The notes beneath the pieces were generated by a model. The model did no database searches and was not told the DNA's origin. It was given only the letters and a program-made list of their open reading frames with translations. This document shows positions 6,372 through 15,210 of a stretch of 64,000 nt of DNA, piece after piece. Source of the stretch: Denitromonas halophila (GTDB lineage: Bacteria > Pseudomonadota > Gammaproteobacteria > Burkholderiales > Rhodocyclaceae); contig NZ_VMNK01000013.1 of NCBI RefSeq assembly GCF_007625155.1, positions 1 through 64,000 of the forward strand, written 5' to 3'. The stretch's first letter is position 1, and each line of letters begins with the position of its first letter. A program made the position numbers and the translations under genes.

Positions 6372-8981
6372 ATGCGTTTGAGACCCTCGCACGCCGGTAT
6401 CACGCTCCGCACGCGGCTATTGATCAGTCTGGTCATGGTCTGCGCCGTGGTGCTCGCGCTGCTGGGTATGGCGGGGCTGATTTCCACGCAGGCCACGGAC
6501 CGTGCGCAGGCGGTGCTCGATGCCCAAATCCAGCCATTGGTGTTGCTCCACGGCTTGAAGACGCGTTTGCACCGGATTCGTGAAAGCGAGGTGAAGCTGG
6601 CGCTCACCGAAGACTTTTTTGCCGCCTTCTCGCGTCATGAACGTCTGGTTGCGGAGCGCAAGAACTTCGGTGAGGCACTGGCGGTTTTGTGCAACGCGCC
6701 CTCGGCGACGCCCGCACATGTGCTGGAGCGGGTCGAGGCGCTCTGGACGCAATACGACGAGGCGCTGGCCGCGCTCGGGCAGCCGGTAATGGAAATGCGG
6801 ATGGAGGAGGTTGCGCGGATCGCAACATATGAAACCGCAAACCGTTTCGCGGCATTGTCCTCGGCGCTTGACCGTGTGGCCGAAGAGACCCGGCTGGCGG
6901 CGAAGGCGTCGTTTGAAGACGCCGCGCTGAGGCAGCACCGCCAGTGGCGGATCCTCAAGTTGATTGCCGCTCTCGGTACGTTGGCGTTCGTCCTGTGGGT
7001 GATGTGGTTGTGGCGTGCGCTGTTCGGGCGGCTGCTTGCGCTGAACACGGCGGCGACAGAAATGGCGACAGAGGGGCGCGCTGAACTCGACGTCACTGGC
7101 CGGGATGAGCTGTCGGCGGTGGCGTTGGCCTTCAATGCCATGCAGGCGCGCATTCAGGCGCGCGAGAGCGCACTGCGTGATGCACAGAGCGAGTTGGAAA
7201 CCCGCGTGCTGCTGCGCACCAGCGAGTTGTATGACGTCAATACCCGCCTGTTGCGCGAAGCAGATGAGCGGCAGCGCGCAGAGCAGCAACTGGCCTTGCT
7301 GTCGAAGGCGGTCGAACAAAGCCCGGTCGGCATCGTGATCACCGACACCGGAGGCGTGGTGCGCTATGTCAATCCGGCCATGGAGGTCGTGTCAGGTGGT
7401 TCGCAGGGTGTGGCGGTGGGGCGCTTGGCCGGTGTGTTTGATCCGGCAATGAACTCGCCTGTGCGGGTGTCGGAGATGTTGCGCAGGCTCGAGGCCGGCG
7501 CCGACTGGGATGGGGAGTTGGAGGTTGGCCGGCCCGACGGATCGCGCTATTGGGCGCATGTTTCCCTGTCGCCCGTGGTGGAGCACACCGGGGACACCAC
7601 GCACTATCTGGTTCTCAGTGAGGATATTTCCTTGCGCAAGGCGCAGGAGGCACAAATTCTCCATCGCGCGCATCACGACGCCTTGACCGATCTGCCGAAC
7701 CGGGTGTTGGCGATGGATCGCTTGAATCAGGCCCTGCTGCATGCCGAGCGCCATGCCGGGCGGGCGGCATTGCTGTTCATTGACATGGATAACTTCAAGG
7801 TGGTCAATGACCGATTCGGTCACGAGATGGGTGACGCCTTGCTGGTCAATGCCGGCCAGCGGATACGCGGGTTGTTGCGGGCCGGAGACACTGTGGCGCG
7901 TCATGGCGGAGACGAGTTTCTGATCATTCTCGATGATGTTGGCGGCGCCGACGTCGCAGCCAGTGTGGCCGAGGGGGTACGTCAGGCTTTTGCTGCGCCT
8001 TTCGATGTGGGCGGGAATGAAGTGTTTGTCACCCTCAGCATCGGGGCCGCGCTCTATCCCGATGACGGTGTTTCGGCCAGCGTTTTGTTGCGCAACGCCG
8101 ATTTGGCCATGTATCAGGCCAAGGAAGCCGGTCGAAATAGCTGGCGCTTTTTCGAGTCCCGCCTGCACGAGGCGACCCAGGCCCGCGTGGAGATCGAGAC
8201 TTGCTTGCGGGGCGCGTTGGAGCGGGGCGAGTTCCGTCTGGTCTACCAGCCGGTGGGTGACACGGCGAGTGGGCGGATCTTCGGTGCCGAGGCGCTGATC
8301 CGCTGGGACTCTCCTGTGTTGGGCGCTGTGGCACCTGATCGTTTCATCGAAATCGCTGAGCGAACCGGTCTGGTCGTGCCGATCGGCGACTGGGTGCTCG
8401 AGACGGCTTGCCGGCAGGCCGCGCAGTGGCAGCGCGAGTTCGATCCGGGCTTTCACATTGCGATAAATGTGTCGCCGCGCCAGTTTCGCGCGGATGATTT
8501 TGTTTCGCGCGTCGCGCAGGTGCTGGCGCAACAGGGCGTCGCTCCGCATACCTTGATGATCGAAGTCACCGAGGGTTTGCTCCTGCATGATCATGACGAG
8601 GTGCTCAAGGCCTTCGAGGCACTGATTGCCGTGGGCGCGCGGCTTGCGATGGACGACTTCGGTACCGGATATGCCTCGCTGCGTTATCTCAAGCATTTTC
8701 CTTTCCATACGGTGAAGATCGATCGTGAGTTTGTGCGCGATATCGGCAATGACCCCGATGACCGTGTGCTGGTCGATACCGCCATTCGCATGGGAAAAAG
8801 CCTGGGGCTTTCCGTGATTGCCGAGGGGGTGGAGACCGCAGACCAACTGGCCATCCTGCGCGGCTTCGACTGCGATCTCATCCAGGGCTACTACTTCAGC
8901 AAACCCCTGTCTGCCGAGGGCCTGCACGCCGTGCTGGCGAAGGCGTTGGTCGCGCCGCAGCACCTCATCAATCCTGCCTGA
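6372..8981 (+). CDS. Membrane sensor diguanylate cyclase / c-di-GMP phosphodiesterase (HAMP-PAS-GGDEF-EAL)
   Basis: This 869-residue inner-membrane protein should make and/or degrade cyclic di-GMP. Transmembrane helix 1 is about residues 17-39, followed by a helical periplasmic sensor of roughly 155 residues. Helix 2 is about 196-217, with a HAMP-like linker, a coiled coil, and a PAS domain at about 310-430 (SPVGIVITDTGGVVRYVNPA). The GGDEF domain has an intact G512-G513-D514-E515-F516 and the upstream RxxD product-inhibition site (Arg503 to Asp506). The EAL domain has E640-A641-L642, DDFGTGYASL and IAEGVET, so both activities look possible. The ATG at 6372 has AGGA upstream; the frame is open further 5' over the previous gene but those residues are not domain-like. 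It is 22 bases after the solute-binding protein gene, so probably co-transcribed. Confidence 0.93.
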   Translation: MRLRPSHAGITLRTRLLISLVMVCAVVLALLGMAGLISTQATDRAQAVLDAQIQPLVLLHGLKTRLHRIRESEVKLALTEDFFAAFSRHERLVAERKNFGEALAVLCNAPSATPAHVLERVEALWTQYDEALAALGQPVMEMRMEEVARIATYETANRFAALSSALDRVAEETRLAAKASFEDAALRQHRQWRILKLIAALGTLAFVLWVMWLWRALFGRLLALNTAATEMATEGRAELDVTGRDELSAVALAFNAMQARIQARESALRDAQSELETRVLLRTSELYDVNTRLLREADERQRAEQQLALLSKAVEQSPVGIVITDTGGVVRYVNPAMEVVSGGSQGVAVGRLAGVFDPAMNSPVRVSEMLRRLEAGADWDGELEVGRPDGSRYWAHVSLSPVVEHTGDTTHYLVLSEDISLRKAQEAQILHRAHHDALTDLPNRVLAMDRLNQALLHAERHAGRAALLFIDMDNFKVVNDRFGHEMGDALLVNAGQRIRGLLRAGDTVARHGGDEFLIILDDVGGADVAASVAEGVRQAFAAPFDVGGNEVFVTLSIGAALYPDDGVSASVLLRNADLAMYQAKEAGRNSWRFFESRLHEATQARVEIETCLRGALERGEFRLVYQPVGDTASGRIFGAEALIRWDSPVLGAVAPDRFIEIAERTGLVVPIGDWVLETACRQAAQWQREFDPGFHIAINVSPRQFRADDFVSRVAQVLAQQGVAPHTLMIEVTEGLLLHDHDEVLKAFEALIAVGARLAMDDFGTGYASLRYLKHFPFHTVKIDREFVRDIGNDPDDRVLVDTAIRMGKSLGLSVIAEGVETADQLAILRGFDCDLIQGYYFSKPLSAEGLHAVLAKALVAPQHLINPA

Positions 8982-9097
8982 GCGCCTTCCCTTTGCTGCG
9001 GTTTCGTACCCTGCGTCCGGGGGCGCTGTGGCGGCGCGTGCCGAGCGCGGTGCGCGTCTGCGATCGGCCCGTTCGTCGGCTTTCACTCAGTTTTCAC

Positions 9098-9126
9098 TTG
9101 CATTGCACGCCTCATCTTGGTAAATA
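9098..9126 (+). promoter_or_regulatory. Promoter of the TetR-RND efflux operon
   Basis: TTGCAT (9098-9103) and TAAATA (9121-9126) are separated by exactly 17 bases. The -10 box is overlapped by the palindromic operator, as expected for an autorepressed tetR-family operon. Confidence 0.6.
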
Positions 9127-9144
9127 ACTGACTGGTCAGTTATT
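9123..9144. promoter_or_regulatory. TetR-family operator, 22-base palindrome
   Basis: The left arm AATAACTGAC (9123-9132) and right arm GTCAGTTATT (9135-9144) are perfect reverse complements around a central TG. TGACTGGTCAG-type sites are typical for AcrR/NemR-like repressors of efflux operons. The site overlaps the -10 box and sits about 50-70 bases before the regulator's start, so binding should block transcription of the whole downstream operon. Confidence 0.8.
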
Positions 9145-9190
9145 AATTGGCTTGGCATGTCTGGCATTGCGATATTTGCGCGGGGGATGG

Positions 9191-9847
9191 GTGTTGGCCG
9201 ATCAAGTGGAAAAGAAGGCGCCGGTACGTCGGCGTAAAGAGGCCCGCCCTCAGGAGTTGACGACAGCGGCCTTGTCGTTGTTCGTCGAAAAAGGCTTTGC
9301 GGCGACGCGGCTGGACGAAGTGGCGGCGCGGGCGGGGGTGTCGAAGGGCACGCTGTATCTGTACTTCGACAGCAAGGAGGCCTTGTTTCTGGCGGTGATC
9401 CGTGAGGGTATCGTGCCGATCATCGAAGAGGGTCGCAAGTTGCTGGTCGCGCATGCCGACGACCCGGTGCGCATGCTGCGTGAATACCTGTTTGGCTGGT
9501 GGGCTTTGTTTGGCGACACCGAACTCGGCGGCGTGCCGAAGTTGATGACCTCGGAGGCGCAGAATTTTCCCGAGGTGGCGCAGTACTACGTGCGCGAGGT
9601 GATTTTGCCGGGCAAGGCACTGATGCGCGAAGTGCTTGATCGTGGCGTAGCCAAAGGCGTGTTCCGCCAGACGGACAGCGAGCTGGTCACCCATATTCTG
9701 ATGGCGCCGCTCTTGCATCTGGCGTTGTGGCGGCACTCGTTTGCGGTGTGCTGCCAGGTGCCGGACATGGATCCGAACGCCTATCTCGAGAGTTTTTTTG
9801 ATCTGGTGCTGAAAGGTCTGGCGGCGACGCCGGAAGGGGGCAAGTAA
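9191..9847 (+). CDS. TetR/AcrR-family transcriptional repressor
   Basis: This 218-residue regulator has a TetR N-terminal helix-turn-helix: ALSLFVEKGFAATRLDEVA, then ARAGVSKGTLYLYFDSKEALF, the classical recognition-helix signature. A C-terminal ligand/dimer domain starts near residue 80 and is of the AcrR/YbiH type, often paired with RND pumps. The start is uncertain: GTG 9191 and TTG 9194 both follow GGGGGA at 9182-9187, and an upstream TTG at 9152 is less likely. The stop overlaps the next ATG by one base (TAATG), so it is translationally coupled to the membrane-fusion protein gene. It probably represses its own operon through the palindrome at 9123-9144. Confidence 0.9.
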   Translation: MLADQVEKKAPVRRRKEARPQELTTAALSLFVEKGFAATRLDEVAARAGVSKGTLYLYFDSKEALFLAVIREGIVPIIEEGRKLLVAHADDPVRMLREYLFGWWALFGDTELGGVPKLMTSEAQNFPEVAQYYVREVILPGKALMREVLDRGVAKGVFRQTDSELVTHILMAPLLHLALWRHSFAVCCQVPDMDPNAYLESFFDLVLKGLAATPEGGK

Positions 9848-10941
9848 TGCAGCGTGCTGTGGTGGTTTCCTTGTTGGTCGGCGTGGCGCTGGCCGGATGC
9901 TCTGCTCCCGAGTCCGAGCCGCTTCCGCCGGCCACGGTGCTTGTTCAGACGGTGGCGCCCGAGGCGGTGCAGACCGGGCGATATTTCACCGGTGAAATCG
10001 TGCCACGCCATGCGACCGATCTGGGCTTTCGGGTGGGGGGCAAGCTGGTGGCGCGCGCGGTGGACGTGGGCAGTGTGGTGAAAAAGGGGCAGGTGCTGGC
10101 ACGGCTGGATGCCGAAGATACGCGGCTCGGTGCCAGCGCGGCGCAGGCCCAACTGGCGGCGGCGCAGTCGGAGTTGACGCTCGCGCAGGCTGAACTGGCG
10201 CGGGTGAAGGCGCTGCGCGCACAGAATTTCGTGAGCGATTCGGCCGTCGATACCCGGCGAACCACTCAGGCGGCGGCTGCGGCGCGGGTGAAACAGGCCG
10301 GTGCGCAGGCGGTGCTGGCGGCAAATCAGAACGAATACACCACTCTGGTGGCTGACGTGGATGGCGTGGTGACCACCGTGCGTGGCGAACTCGGCCAGGT
10401 GCTGGCGGCCGGTCAGCCGGTGCTGACGCTGGCACAGGATGGCGCGCGTGAAGTGAAGATCGCGGTGCCCGAAGGTCATGTGGCGCAGATGCCGGTGGGC
10501 ACGCCGGCACAGGTGGCGTTGTGGGCCGACCAGAAGACCGTGCTGCCGGCCGTGGTGCGCGAAGTGTCCCCCGCGGCAGACCCGCAGACCCGGACGTATC
10601 TGGTCAAGGTCGAGGTCAAGGCCGAGGCGGAGAATCTGCCGCTGGGCGCGACGGCCACGGTGGCGTTGGCCGGCGAGGCGGCGCCGGGCGTGGTGCTGCC
10701 GTTGCGGGCAGTGGGCGAGCGTGACGGCCGGTCGGTGGTGTGGGTGTTTGATGCGGCGACCGAGTCCGTGTCGCCCGTGCCCGTGACCGTGACGCGCTTC
10801 GATGAGCGCGGCGCCCATGTGGCCACAGGTATCGCGCCGGGTGCGCAGGTGGTGGTGGCCGGGGTGCATCTGCTGCGTCCGGGGCAGACCGTCAAATCTA
10901 AAGCGGTGACCGACGCCGTGACGCTGGATGCCAAGCGATGA
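9847..10941 (+). CDS. RND efflux periplasmic adaptor (membrane fusion lipoprotein)
   Basis: This 364-residue adaptor links an inner-membrane RND pump to an outer-membrane channel. A lipoprotein signal ends in the lipobox LAGC with Cys18 as the lipid-attached residue. The barrel/lipoyl halves (GFRVGGKLVARAVDVGSVVKKGQVLARLD and YTTLVADVDGVVTTVRGELGQVLAAGQPVLTL) flank an alpha-helical hairpin rich in Ala/Gln (about residues 95-155), as in HlyD/AcrA-type proteins. It overlaps tetR by one base and the pump gene by four bases (ATGA), so the three genes form one operon. There is no outer-membrane gene directly in the operon; a TolC-family gene lies at 15211. Confidence 0.93.
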   Translation: MQRAVVVSLLVGVALAGCSAPESEPLPPATVLVQTVAPEAVQTGRYFTGEIVPRHATDLGFRVGGKLVARAVDVGSVVKKGQVLARLDAEDTRLGASAAQAQLAAAQSELTLAQAELARVKALRAQNFVSDSAVDTRRTTQAAAAARVKQAGAQAVLAANQNEYTTLVADVDGVVTTVRGELGQVLAAGQPVLTLAQDGAREVKIAVPEGHVAQMPVGTPAQVALWADQKTVLPAVVREVSPAADPQTRTYLVKVEVKAEAENLPLGATATVALAGEAAPGVVLPLRAVGERDGRSVVWVFDAATESVSPVPVTVTRFDERGAHVATGIAPGAQVVVAGVHLLRPGQTVKSKAVTDAVTLDAKR

Positions 10942-13900
10942 GGCATTTCAATCTCTCCGAATGGGGCCTGCGCCATCAGACGATGGTGCTCTATTTCATG
11001 CTGATGCTGACCCTGATCGGCTTGCTGGCCTACAAAGGCCTGGGCCAGTCAGAGGATCCGCCGTTTACTTTCAAGGTGATGGTGGTGCGCGCCGAATGGC
11101 CGGGCGCAACGGCGGCGGAAATGGCCGAGCAGGTGACCGACCGCATCGAGAAGAAGCTGCAGGAAGTCACCCAGGTGCACTACATCCGCAGCTACTCCAA
11201 GCCGGGTGAGGCGCTGATTTTCTTCGCCGCCCAGGATTCGACGCCGCCGGATGAGATGGACGGCATCTGGTATCAGGTGCGCAAGAAAATCGGTGATATG
11301 CGCCACACGCTGCCGAGTGGCGTGATCGGGCCGAGTTTTAATGATGAGTTTGGCGACACCTTTGGCAATGTGTTTGCACTGCATGGCGAGGGCCTCGGCT
11401 ACGGCGAACTCAAGCGCTATGCGGAAGCCGTGCGGGCGGAGTTGTTGCAGGTGCCCGATGTGGCCAAGGTGAGCTTCATCGGCGAGCAGTCGGAGCGGGT
11501 GTTCATCGAATTGTCGAACACCAAGCTGGCGACTTTCGGGCTGAGCTTGAACGATGTGACCGGTGCGCTCGCGCAGCAAAACGCCAAAACCAGCGCCGGA
11601 TTTTTCGAGACCGACGAGGAACGCATTTATCTCCGCCCTGACGGCGACTACGCCGATCTGGACGCAATTCGCGCGACGCTGATTCGCGCCGGTGGGCGGA
11701 GCTTTCGACTCGGCGATGTGGCCGAGGTGAGCCGGGGCTATCAAGACCCGCCGGGCGACCGCATGCGCTTCATGGGCAAGCAGGCCTTCGGTATCGGGGT
11801 GTCGATGCGCGCGGGCGGCGACATCATTGCGCTGGGCCGGCACCTGGATGAGGCGGTGGCGCGGATTGAGTCGCAGTTGCCGGTGGGGGTCGAGCTGGCG
11901 CGGGTGGCCGATCAGCCGCGCGCGGTCCAGCGCTCGGTGAACGAATTCGTCAAGGCGCTGGCCGAGGCGGTGATCATTGTGCTGGTGGTGAGCCTGGTCA
12001 GTCTCGGGCTGCGTACCGGCATCGTGGTGGTGGTGACCATTCCGGTGGTGCTGGCGATCACCTTTTTGTGCATGCGTGAGTTCAACATCGGCCTGCACAA
12101 GATATCGCTCGGCGCGCTGATCCTGTCGCTCGGCCTGCTGGTGGACGACGCCATCATCGCGGTCGAAATGATGGCGACCAAGATGGAGCAGGGCTGGGAC
12201 CGGGTGCGCGCGGCGAGCTATGCCTACACGTCTACGGCCAAACCGATGCTGTCGGGCACGCTGGTGACCGCGGCCGGCTTCTTGCCGATCGCCACGGCGG
12301 CGTCGAGCACGGGCGAGTACACCCGATCGATCTTTCAGGTGACGGTGATTGCGCTGTTGATTTCGTGGGTGGCGGCGGTGGTGTTCGTGCCCTACCTCGG
12401 CTTCCATCTGCTGCCGGATTTTTCGAAGAAAAAGAAGGCGAAGGACGGCCGCATGGCGCGAATCGTCGGGCGCATTTCGCCGGCTGCGGGTCGTTGGCTG
12501 GCAGCCAAGGCGACGGCTGCGCCGGCGCATCATGATGAGTATGCGATCTACCACACCGCCTTCTACAACCGCTTTCGCAAGCTGGTGGACGCCTGCGTGC
12601 GTCGCCGCTGGTGGGTGATCATCGCCACGCTGGCGATCTTTGCTGGCTCGATCGGTGTGTTCCGCCATGTGCCGCAGCAGTTCTTCCCCGACTCCACGCG
12701 GCCCGAGCTCCTGGTTGATCTGGAGTTGCGCGAGGGCGTATCGCATACGGCGACCGATGCCGTGGTACGCAATCTCGAAGCCCTGCTCGACACGTCTGAC
12801 GGCATCGAAAACTATGTCGCCTACGTGGGCGCCGGCAGCCCGCGTTTCTACTTGCCGCTGGACCAGAAGCTCGCGCAGACCAACTTCGCGCAATTCGTGA
12901 TTCTGACGACCGGGCCGGAGGCGCGGGAAGCACTGCGCCGCCAGTTGATCGACCATTTTGCCAAGGACCCGTCGGGGATGGTGGCAGTGGTCAAACGACT
13001 GGAGAACGGGCCGCCGGTGGGCTTCCCGGTGCAGTACCGGGTGAGCGGGCCGGATTTTGCGAAGCTGCGTGAGATCAGCCATCAGGTGGCCGATCACCTG
13101 CGTGAGCAAAGCGCCTTGTCGAACGTGCATCTGGACTGGGAGGCGCCGTCCAAGGTCGTGCGTCTGCGCATTGATCAGGAAAAAGCGCGGCTGCTGGGGC
13201 TGTCGTCGGCGCAGATCGCCAGTTTTCTGAGCACCTCGCTGCATGGCATGACCGTCACCGAATATCGCGAGGCGACCGAAACCATCCAGGTGCGCTTGCG
13301 TGGTGCGGCGGCGGAGCGCACGCATTTGTCGTCGCTGCCCGATCTGGCCATTCCAGTGGCTGGTGGGCGCTCGGTGCCCTTGGCGCAGGTGGTGACGCCG
13401 GAGTACGGCTTTGAAGATGGCGTGATCTGGCGTCGCGACCGAGTGCCGACCGTGACCGTGCGCTCGACCTTGTATGGCACGCGTCAGCCGGCGCAGATTG
13501 TGGCGGCCCTGGCCCCCGCGATCGCCGACATTGAAGCCGCGCTACCGCTGGGTTACCGGATTGCGGTGGGTGGCGCAGTCGAGGAAAGCGCCAAGGGTGG
13601 CGCCTCGGTGGCCGCCGGCATGCCGCTCTTTCTGGTGGTGGTGATCACCGTGTTGATGATTCAGCTGCAAAGCTTTTCGCGGGTGGCGATGGTGCTGCTG
13701 ACCGCGCCGCTGGGGCTGATCGGCGTGACCGCGTCGCTATTGCTGTTCAACAAGCCCTTCGGCTTCGTGGCCATGCTCGGCACCATCGCGCTGTCGGGCA
13801 TGATCATGCGCAACTCGGTGATTCTCGTGGACCAGATTCGTCAGGACATGGAGGAGGGGCGTGGGCCATGGGAGGCCATCGTCGAATCCACCGTGCGCCG

Positions 13901-14090
13901 CTTCCGACCGATCATGTTGACCGCGGCGGCAGCCATTCTGGCCATGATCCCGCTGACCCGCAGCGCCTTCTTCGGGCCGATGGCGGTAGCGATCATGGGC
14001 GGCCTGACCGTGGCGACCGCGCTGACGTTGATTTTTCTGCCTGCGCTGTATGCCGCGTGGTATCGCGTCAAACCGGAGGCGGCGGCATGA
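10938..14090 (+). CDS. RND-family efflux transporter, inner-membrane permease
   Basis: This 1050-residue proton-driven pump is of AcrB/MdtB-like size with 12 predicted membrane helices. The first helix is near residues 14-33 (MVLYFMLMLTLIGLLAYKGL), followed by a periplasmic loop beginning EDPPFTFKVMVVRAEWPGA. The TM4 proton-relay pair is Asp403-Asp404 in SLGLLVDDAIIAVEMM. The second half repeats the plan, with PLGLIGV and GTIALSGMIMRNSVILVDQI near the end. It overlaps the adaptor gene by four bases. The substrate cannot be told from sequence; the TetR-type control suggests an inducible toxic compound. Heavy-metal efflux seems less likely, since no methionine-rich metal motifs were noticed. 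Confidence 0.94.
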   Translation: MRHFNLSEWGLRHQTMVLYFMLMLTLIGLLAYKGLGQSEDPPFTFKVMVVRAEWPGATAAEMAEQVTDRIEKKLQEVTQVHYIRSYSKPGEALIFFAAQDSTPPDEMDGIWYQVRKKIGDMRHTLPSGVIGPSFNDEFGDTFGNVFALHGEGLGYGELKRYAEAVRAELLQVPDVAKVSFIGEQSERVFIELSNTKLATFGLSLNDVTGALAQQNAKTSAGFFETDEERIYLRPDGDYADLDAIRATLIRAGGRSFRLGDVAEVSRGYQDPPGDRMRFMGKQAFGIGVSMRAGGDIIALGRHLDEAVARIESQLPVGVELARVADQPRAVQRSVNEFVKALAEAVIIVLVVSLVSLGLRTGIVVVVTIPVVLAITFLCMREFNIGLHKISLGALILSLGLLVDDAIIAVEMMATKMEQGWDRVRAASYAYTSTAKPMLSGTLVTAAGFLPIATAASSTGEYTRSIFQVTVIALLISWVAAVVFVPYLGFHLLPDFSKKKKAKDGRMARIVGRISPAAGRWLAAKATAAPAHHDEYAIYHTAFYNRFRKLVDACVRRRWWVIIATLAIFAGSIGVFRHVPQQFFPDSTRPELLVDLELREGVSHTATDAVVRNLEALLDTSDGIENYVAYVGAGSPRFYLPLDQKLAQTNFAQFVILTTGPEAREALRRQLIDHFAKDPSGMVAVVKRLENGPPVGFPVQYRVSGPDFAKLREISHQVADHLREQSALSNVHLDWEAPSKVVRLRIDQEKARLLGLSSAQIASFLSTSLHGMTVTEYREATETIQVRLRGAAAERTHLSSLPDLAIPVAGGRSVPLAQVVTPEYGFEDGVIWRRDRVPTVTVRSTLYGTRQPAQIVAALAPAIADIEAALPLGYRIAVGGAVEESAKGGASVAAGMPLFLVVVITVLMIQLQSFSRVAMVLLTAPLGLIGVTASLLLFNKPFGFVAMLGTIALSGMIMRNSVILVDQIRQDMEEGRGPWEAIVESTVRRFRPIMLTAAAAILAMIPLTRSAFFGPMAVAIMGGLTVATALTLIFLPALYAAWYRVKPEAAA

Positions 14091-14196
14091 AGTTTGCTCA
14101 GCTGAAGCCGCGCGGCAGCGCAGCAACTGCGCTAAAATGCCAGCGTTTGCGCCTATCTCATAAATTAGTATGTGCTAATATACGCACAGGGAGCCG

Positions 14197-14853
14197 ATGA
14201 TGGATTTTGAACGCGCGCGCTTCAATATGGTTGAGCAGCAGGTACGTCCTTGGGATGTGCTGGATCAGGACGTGCTTGAGTCGATGATGACCGTCAAGCG
14301 CGAGGAGTTCGTGCCTGCCTCGCACAAGGCCTTGGCGTTTTCGGAGGCGTTGATCCCCATCGGCTGTGGTCAGGCCATGTTGTCGCCGGTTATTGAAGGC
14401 AAGGTGCTTCAGGCGCTATCGCTGAAGCCGACCGACAATGTGCTGGAAATCGGCGCCGGCTCGGGCTATTTCGCCGCCTTGCTGGCCTCGCGTGCCGACT
14501 GGGTGCGCAGCATCGAGATCGAGCCCGAACTTGCCGCGCTGGCCGCGGCCAATCTCAAGGCCGCTGGCGTCGAGAACGCGGTGGTTGAAGAAGGTGACGG
14601 CGCCGAAGGCTGGCCCGCACGTGCGCCCTACGATGTGATTGTGGTGTCAGGGGCCATGCCGGAAATGCCTGCCGCGCTCAAATCGCAATTGAAAGTCGGT
14701 GGTCGCTTGTTTGCCTTCATTGGTGAGGGACAGATGATGGTCGGCCGCCTGGTGACCTGTATTGGCGAAGGTCAGTACGAGTCGGTCGATGTGTTTGAAA
14801 ACGTGGTGCCCGCGTTGCGCAATGCGCGCCGGGCCGATGCCTTCCGCTTCTGA
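14197..14853 (+). CDS. pcm: Protein-L-isoaspartate O-methyltransferase family protein
   Basis: This 218-residue cytoplasmic methyltransferase has the SAM-binding motif VLEIGAGSGYFAALLA (about residues 81-96), acidic motif IEIEPELAALAAANL, and later YDVIVVSGAMPEMP and LKVGGRLFAFIGEG, the usual Pcm order. Pcm repairs damaged isoaspartyl residues. The N-terminal part (QQVRPWDVLD, REEFVP, ALIPIGCGQAMLSP) differs somewhat from E. coli Pcm, and proteins of this subtype often sit next to tolC-like genes, so the physiological substrate may differ. ATG 14197 and ATG 14200 are equally possible starts (GGGA upstream). An AT-rich patch with TAATAT at 14176-14181 may be its -10 region. A rhodanese and a TolC-family gene follow closely. 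Confidence 0.87.
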   Translation: MMDFERARFNMVEQQVRPWDVLDQDVLESMMTVKREEFVPASHKALAFSEALIPIGCGQAMLSPVIEGKVLQALSLKPTDNVLEIGAGSGYFAALLASRADWVRSIEIEPELAALAAANLKAAGVENAVVEEGDGAEGWPARAPYDVIVVSGAMPEMPAALKSQLKVGGRLFAFIGEGQMMVGRLVTCIGEGQYESVDVFENVVPALRNARRADAFRF

Positions 14854-14862
14854 GGACACGCC

Positions 14863-15186
14863 ATGCGCCAGATGCTCCCGACCGAACTCAAGGACTGGCT
14901 CGACGATCCGGCGCGAGAGGCGCCGGTGTTGCTGGACGTGCGCGAGCCGTGGGAGTTCGAGTTGTGTCATCTGGCGGGATCGCAGCTGATGCCGATGTCG
15001 TCCGTGCCGGCCCGTATCGACGAGCTCGACTCCACCGCTGACATCGTGGTGATCTGTCATCACGGCGGCCGCAGCATGCAGGTGGCCATGTTTCTGGCGC
15101 AACGCGGCTTCGGTCAGGTCATCAACCTGGCTGGCGGGGTTGCTGGCTGGGCCGCGCAGGTTGATCCGGCCATGCCCCAGTACTGA
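14863..15186 (+). CDS. Single-domain rhodanese-like sulfurtransferase
   Basis: This 107-residue protein is a stand-alone rhodanese domain. It has the LLDVREPWEFELCHLAGS motif at about residues 24-41 and the active-site loop CHHGGRS with catalytic Cys65, followed by NLAGGVAGWA. Such proteins carry persulfide sulfur in the cytoplasm. It begins nine bases after pcm and ends 24 bases before the TolC-family gene, so the three are likely one transcript. Its partner is not evident. Confidence 0.92.
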   Translation: MRQMLPTELKDWLDDPAREAPVLLDVREPWEFELCHLAGSQLMPMSSVPARIDELDSTADIVVICHHGGRSMQVAMFLAQRGFGQVINLAGGVAGWAAQVDPAMPQY

Positions 15187-15210
15187 ACAAGCCTCATTAC
15201 GGAGAATTGC

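Noticed and set aside
7392-9086. 564-codon minus-strand frame opposite the GGDEF-EAL gene
   Set aside because: Antisense to intact catalytic motifs; composition is low-complexity with no recognisable protein.
11049-13325. Long open frame (758 codons) on the minus strand under the RND pump gene
   Set aside because: It is the antisense shadow of a clear 1050-residue pump gene; its sequence is His/Arg-rich, as in GC-rich antisense frames, and has no domain motif.
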